From: Periplaneta americana
Taxonomy: Eukaryota; Arthropoda; Insecta; Blattodea; Blattidae
Reading direction: 5' to 3'
DNA length: 64,000 nucleotides
Assembly (NCBI RefSeq): GCF_040183065.1
Contig: NC_091117.1
Coordinates: forward strand, 101,567,501-101,631,500
Shown: piece by piece, positions 58,746 through 64,000 of the stretch
Layout: the number at the start of each line of letters is the position of its first letter
Position numbering within the stretch: the first letter of the stretch is position 1
The notes under the pieces: generated by a model
Database searches by the model: none
What the model was told of the DNA's origin: nothing
The model's input: the letters and a program-made list of their open reading frames with translations, nothing else
Position numbers and translations under genes: made by a program

Positions 58746-59944
58746 GAGGTAAGAAATATATCTTTCTCTGTCTAAATTTCTCTGCCAACTAAAGAATTCT
58801 ATACTATAGTATAGTTGATGGTGATATACGAGGTCGGTCAGAAATATGTCCCCATTTTCAAACGCATATAACAACAAAAATATTAAAATCAGGTGTGATA
58901 TAGATATGTTCATTACTTTACGCCATTTTATCGCATAGCATATTGATGGCCTGCACATGAGCACGGACACAATATTGATGCGTCCTACATAGTGTGCAGC
59001 TCAGTAATCATGGCACATAACATAGTGCTTGCGTTGAACATTATTTCAAGATTTTTGAGTCTGTTGTATACACTCAGACAGTTTGACATTGCACGGCATA
59101 GAATGTTCCTAGCTGCAAGATCGTCAAATTAAGGATTGAATCATTGTAGCACACGGCTTCGGCACTGAAACAGAAATCTCCAGGACAACTGCGAAAAGTG
59201 CGATCTTCATAAAACATTGAAGCTGTGAAGAGTATTTTTAAATCATAAATAGTAAAGTGTACGACAAACGATGTAATAAAATGACATTTAGGCTAATATG
59301 AAACTTTTCCATACTATATAAAAATACATATCTTAATTCTTCTTTGAGTTATGTAGCCTACCTTCAGATAGGGAAGGTATTCTGCTCCACCCTGTATAAT
59401 GTCATATACAAAAATAGACCTGTTACATACTGTATTTATGGGTCAGGTTGTTGCTTCCATTGTGCTGTTTGCTAGGTCACATATTCTTTAAGCACTATGT
59501 TTCATCCTTTAAAATCTAATCAAAGTAAATGAAGCTTATCTTTATCGCGTTATCGCGATCTTTGATCAAAGAAGTTTCATATCCTTTGCGTTGTGCTATT
59601 GTGAGGAGCTGTATTGGCAGTGTGGTAACGCTGATATTACTTCAGATAGTCGTTAACTTCGAAACAATGAAGATGCAAGTGAAGGAACGAGAATTGGTGG
59701 GAATAATACATTCGTAAACATGAGGTAAAGGTCTTCTTTCCTATATTTTAATAATTTAGAATTTTGAAGTTATAAGATTTATCATTGACTTTAATACCGG
59801 TACCGGTAGCTACTTTAAAATGAATACAAACAACAGAGTTTAAATTGTACATACTTTTAATTTTAGCGTAGCCTATAATTAAATATTACTCTTGCAGACA
59901 CATTTTGTAAATTACAATTTTATTTTACACGTAAGACACTAATA
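58746..59944. other. Intergenic, nothing firm
   Basis: Downstream of the transposase gene. tacgaggtcggtcagaaata (58830) resembles a mariner end but has no inverted partner within reach. Confidence 0.35.
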
Positions 59945-59952
59945 AGTACATT

Positions 59953-59954
<2 letters not shown>

Positions 59955-60010
<56 letters not shown>

Positions 60011-60341
60011 GTGGTGCTACAGCCCTTGAAGGTCCCAGACCAACCAGCCGGCTACTGGCCTCAAGTTCACATGCCGAAGCAGAGATGGACGATCATCCAA
60101 TCAGATCGTGTGGTTAGCACGATGATCCCCCCAGTCGTTATAGCTGGTTTTCGCAACCGGATTTCGCTACCTATCGTAGCTCTCCAAGTGCATCACGATG
60201 CTGGGTGGGCACCAGTCCCATACACTGGCCGAAATTTTATGAGAAAATTTCTTCTCCCTTGAGGACTCGAACCAGCGCGCATTCCATAACGCGAGTCCTA
60301 GAAATGATGCCTTAGATTACGACGCCACTGCGCGGGAAAAT
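59955..60341 (-). mobile_element. tRNA-derived SINE, family 7, with (ATT)n tail
   Basis: On the minus strand from 60341: cgcgcagtggcgtcgtaatc (box A region), gctggttcgagtcctcaagg (box B), a body of about 250 bp, and an (ATT)n tail that appears as (AAT)n at 59955-60009. The target duplication AGTACATTGT is perfect (59945-59954, 60342-60351). Confidence 0.9.
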
Positions 60342-60830
60342 AGTACATTGTGCTGTCATTAATTTACTATGGTAGCGTTAAAAATTAAATAGACTATTGC
60401 TTACTACATACCCTCCATACTGTTTGTACTCCTTAATGTAAATGTACCTATGTCATTTTAACTAAATAAAATTACATGTACCGGTACTGGGTAGTTGTAT
60501 TTTATTTTAGGACGCTTTCAAACGCACAGATTATTCAGAATATAAATTCAACGTGAGCTTGAAATTACCGAATATTTTTCCAAAACCTTCTATCAGGGAC
60601 GGGCTTGTTTTACTTACAGTAAATGTACATAGATCTGACTCAAGCCGTTCATAAATAAACGTGTTTTAGCCATCATACACAACACGATTAGAGGGACAGA
60701 ATACGTTTTTATTTAATTATTTTTTGTCGTTGAAATTCTCTAAGTCGCAGCGCTTGTATTTTACTTTCAGTAACGATTGAAAACAACTAAAATGATACAT
60801 GATTGGCGGGTGGACTAATTTATAGGCCTA

Positions 60831-61641
60831 GTAGCGGCCTGCGATTACAAAGATTGGGAGTTCTGCATGAAAAATAGTGTATTTATCAAACGCATGCTGT
60901 TTATTGCATCTAAATCGGATAACACGTGTAATTACAGCCCCTTCTCGAAGTTGACTGTGCACCCGAAATTGAACTCCAACCATCCGTGCGCTACACCTCT
61001 CCCACAACTAGTCACGTAGTGGAGATGTGCCCCACATGCTTTTCTAGTTTTTTTTTAAGTGAAATTAAATAAATCCTTCACTCCGGTGTTTGACCATGTA
61101 TTTTCTCCTCTAAACAGAATACACGGGTGGGGGAGAAAGTGTTTTCATGAGCGCAGCAAAAAACCAGTAGTTTCCATTACACATTTCGGTATTAAAATGA
61201 CTACAGTAGGCTACATGATTTCCTCGACTTTTTCCAGAAATTTCAATATTTAAATTTTGTGTAGGACGTCCTAATTTCTTAAGTTAACATGCAATTTCTC
61301 TTTTAATTTCGAAAAGGGTTGGTCGATTAGGTTTTCATTTCAGTCATTTTTAATATAAAATATTTCCTTAGACATACTGACTAATCACATCACACCACCC
61401 ACAGTACTATAACACACTGGAACTGTAATGATATACAGTAGTCCAGAAGCCTATGTGCTCAAACGCAGGTCATAAAGAGATGAGGGTGTTGGCGGATCTT
61501 TTGTATATTCGAACAGATCTGCTTCGGTTGCAGCTCTAATGCATTCTTATGGGACGGTGAAGAAAACCAGTTTTCTGCTGCCGACTACCCTACGTTGAAC
61601 TTCAGGAACTGCCGATCACAAATCCGAAAAGTACACTACAG
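60831..61641 (+). repeat. Unclassified non-coding dispersed repeat, copy B (811 bp)
   Basis: Same ends and core as copy A (19307-20762) but about 630 bp shorter in the middle, with a 50-bp extra piece near 61540 (cattcttatgggacggtgaa). Direct orientation, 41 kb apart. Confidence 0.7.
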
Positions 61642-61699
61642 CTACACTATTTATTTATTTATCTATCTATCTATTTATGTCCATAACAGGGCAAATGGA

Positions 61700-62856
61700 G
61701 AAAAAATGGGAGTAGAAGGGTACAGTCCATCAGTTATTCATAGATTTAAAAAAGGCATATAACTCGGTTAAGAGAGAAGTTTTATGTGATATTCTTATTG
61801 AATTTGGTATTCCCAAGAAACTAGTTCGATTAATTAAAATGTGTCTCAGTGAAAAGTACAGCAGAGTCCATATAGGTCAGTTTGTGTCAGATGCGTTTCC
61901 AATTCACTGTAGGCTAAAGCAAGGAGATGCACTATCACCTTTACTTTTTAACTTTGCTCTAGAGTATGCCATTAGGAAAGTCCAGGATAAAAGAGAGGGT
62001 TTGGAATTCCATGGTTACATCAGCTGCTTGTCTATTCGGATGACGTGAATATGTTAGGAGAAAATCCAGAAACGATTAAGGAAAATACGGGAATTTTACT
62101 TGAAGCAAGTAAAGAGATAGGTTTGGAAGTAAATTCCGAAAAGACAAAGTATATGATTATGTCTCGTGACCAGAATATTGTACGAAATGGAAATATAAAA
62201 ATTGGAAATTTATCCTTTGAATAGGTGGAAAAATTCAAATATCTGGGAGCAACAGTAAAATATATATAAATGATACTCGGGAGGAAATTAAACACAGAAT
62301 AAATATGGGAAATGCCTGTAATTATTCGGGTGAGAAGCTTTTATCATCCAGTCTGCTGTCAAAAAATCTGAAAGTTAGAATTTGTAAAACAGTTATATTA
62401 CCGGTTGTTCTTTATGGTTGTGAAACTTGGACTCTCACTTTGAGATAGGAACATAGGTTAAGGGTGTTTGAAAATAAGGTGCTTAGGAAAATATTTGGGG
62501 CTAAGAGGGATGAAGTTACAGGAGAATGGAGAAAGTTACACAATACAGAACTGCACGCATTGTAACCTATTTTTCACCTGACATGATTAGGAACATTAAA
62601 TCCAGGCTTTTGAGATGGGCATGTAGCACGTATGGGCGAATCCATAAATGCATATAGAGTGTTAGTTGGGAGGCGGAGGGAAAAAGACCTTTGGGTAGGC
62701 TGAGACTTAGATGAGAAGATAATATTAAAATGGATTTGAGGGAGGTGGGATATGATGATGGAGATTGGATTGGTCTTGCTCAGGGTAGGGACCAATGGTG
62801 GGCTTATGTAGGGCGGCAATGAACCTCCAGGTTCCTTAAAAGTCAGTAAGTAAGTA
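61700..62856 (+). mobile_element. LINE 3' half (same family as 1-300)
   Basis: Begins within the reverse transcriptase (FIDLKKAYNSVKREVL), continues through GDALSPLLFNFALEYAIRK, a damaged catalytic box (62.04 kb), KYLGATV (decayed), VILPVVLYGCETWTL, RRKIFGAKRDEVTGEW-like and LLRWACSTYGRI-like segments, and ends aatgaacctccaggttcctt with an (AGTA)n tail. At least five stops or shifts. The 5' end abuts a (TTTA/TCTA)n tract. Confidence 0.85.
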
Positions 62857-62977
62857 CAATAAAAATTGAAGTAAAAATAAAATGATGTCCATTTATAAAT
62901 GTTTCGACTGCCTGAGAGGGTAAGATCCTCGATTCTTTCTTTCGTACTTTTTAATTTCGGATTCCGATTCCAGATAA

Positions 62978-62990
62978 TTCTAGAAGTTTC
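62978..62990. promoter_or_regulatory. Heat-shock-element-like motif
   Basis: TTCTAGAAGTTTC is three alternating nTTCn/nGAAn pentamers without mismatch. Chance is possible in AT-rich DNA. Confidence 0.3.
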
Positions 62991-63960
62991 TAGCTAATGC
63001 TACTTCAAAATAGAAATAGGCCTAAGCAATATGAGCCAGAATGTTTCACAGCAGTAGCTATGGAACTCGAATCCTGCCGTTAGTAATCATTCACAGTTCG
63101 AAGCTCTAAAACTCGTGACAGCAAAAGTGAACTATAGCGATAGAAGAATTGAATATCGGTATAAGATGTTCCAACACGATATGGTCCAACTCCGTGCGGT
63201 TTGTCGTCGACCTCGTATGTTTTAGAATTTAGACCATGTGGTCTGTCATAGTCTGACTCCATCGTTTTCCTTGATCTACCCAGGTTGTGACGTTCTCATG
63301 GAAATGTCACTAGGAGTGACATATTCTAAATATGATCTGAATGAAGGGGGGGGGGAGAGCAATGGTGAATCAGTCAGAGAGAGTAGCTGTTTGTAACGAT
63401 CTCCACAGTAGTTTTTCACCTGACGACGAAGAGAGATCTACTCTTGGAAACGTTGTGCGACAATTGAGACAGGGAAATAAAAAAAAACTCCCTAATTCCA
63501 ATAAACCAAATTTTACAGGAGAGAGAAAAAAACTTATCATCTGTCTTACTAACTTTAAATATTATACATTTACCTATTAATATTGTGTAAAATTATATCC
63601 TTTATCAATTAAATACTTCAGAACCTAAATTTTTACATTATCTTAAGCTACAATTTGAAATAAACACAGCTGGAGTTAGTGGTTTTCTGACTTACACAGT
63701 GTATGAATTAAGAAAAGTGAATAAATGTGAGCCGTGTGAAGAAAAAGGATAAAAATATTGTGACAGCTACATCGGGGTTCGAACGCGTGTCCGTTGGTCG
63801 CTTAGGTGTGGCGGCGAGAGGAGCGTCTGGATGCTGAGAGGGTAAAGGGGCGGTGTACTACTGCGACGCGCGAGGAGAGGTTGCGCGCGCATCTGGTGCT
63901 TGCCGAGAATTGAAGGAAGCAAACTGCTACGTGCGGAGTGAAGGGGGAACGGACCCTCCC

Positions 63961-63974
63961 GAATCTTCCAGAAG
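63961..63974. promoter_or_regulatory. Heat-shock-element-like motif in the GC-rich edge
   Basis: GAATCTTCCAGAAG matches GAAnnTTCnnGAA exactly. It lies within the GC-rich segment at the right edge. Confidence 0.35.
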
Positions 63975-64000
63975 TCCGTCCAAGTGGAGATATCCAGATA

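Larger units (their letters stand above)
62857..64000. other. Right edge: unassigned, GC-rich from about 63.77 kb
   Basis: Composition changes sharply at about 63770 (tcggggttcgaacgcgtgtc onward), where CpG and GC rise. This may be the start of an LTR or of a host promoter continuing past the window. An unsupported 79-codon frame lies at 63341-63580. Confidence 0.35.

Noticed and set aside
58830-59400. Possible mariner element beginning tacgaggtcggtcagaaata
   Set aside because: No inverted partner and no transposase motif in the expected distance; the caccctgtata word near 59390 is not its complement.
63341-63580. 79-codon frame beginning MKGGGRAMVNQSERV
   Set aside because: Starts in a G run, has no recognisable motif and no promoter or splice support; left uncalled.

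Overview
The window looks like nuclear DNA from a large, AT-rich, repeat-packed insect genome. A cockroach (Blattodea, Periplaneta-like) is the best guess. The basis is the mix of repeats: tRNA-derived SINEs with long conserved bodies, an RNase H-bearing LINE with an AAC-rich tail, an R2-like LINE, a DUF4817-type mariner, and PIF/Harbinger, hAT, pogo and IS630-type DNA transposons. Scattered taggccta words also fit. Species assignment is inference. I see no bacterial genes, rRNA gene, CRISPR array or convincing functional tRNA gene. Almost everything recognisable is a mobile element; the only candidate host exon is a 131-codon ORF at 12.84 kb.

Layout. 0-9 kb: LINE fragment, a broken Ty3/gypsy fossil, two opposed copies of one SINE with target duplications, a deleted pogo/Tigger element and a mariner scrap. 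9.2-12.5 kb: an RNase H-bearing LINE carrying a SINE, with a tiny daughter copy of its 3' end next to it. 12.8-13.2 kb: candidate host exon. 14-19.3 kb: R2-like LINE split by about 3.3 kb that carries an unassigned repetitive protein gene. 19.3-28.6 kb: a non-coding dispersed repeat (second copy at 60.8 kb), another LINE piece, SINE, hAT-type MITEs and a decayed DUF4817 mariner.

28.66-45.67 kb is the heart of the window, a stack of insertions. A 600-bp TIR element (TA duplication) is split by a Ty3/gypsy element (185-bp LTRs, TGTG duplication, tRNA-Trp primer site). That element is split twice: by a complete two-gene Harbinger element (38613-41562, TTA duplication) and by a 9.2-kb block (29281-38459, TATA at both edges). 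The block holds a complete hAT element with an intact transposase (ATTATTAG duplication), a decayed LINE, SINEs, tandem repeats and an intron-bearing decayed IS630-type transposase gene that contains a MITE. The gypsy LTRs differ at only 3 of 185 positions, yet the block holds far more decayed elements. This suggests that the block arrived already old, as one piece.

45.7-57 kb: palindromes, a 758-bp TIR element, Harbinger remnants with a shared intron position, a piggyBac-like scrap, and a second case of a SINE joined to tandem repeats. 57.24-58.75 kb: an intact 501-codon IS630/Tc1-type transposase with an unusually long second D-to-E spacing (84 residues) and an acidic tail, a relative of the decayed gene in the block. 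59-64 kb: SINE, second copy of the dispersed repeat, a LINE 3' half and a GC-rich right edge.

Three transposases have uninterrupted reading frames (Harbinger 377 aa, hAT 494 aa, IS630-type 501 aa), so recent or current DNA-transposon activity is plausible. Everything else is decayed or non-autonomous. All family calls come from reading motifs and terminal repeats by eye; no database search was possible.
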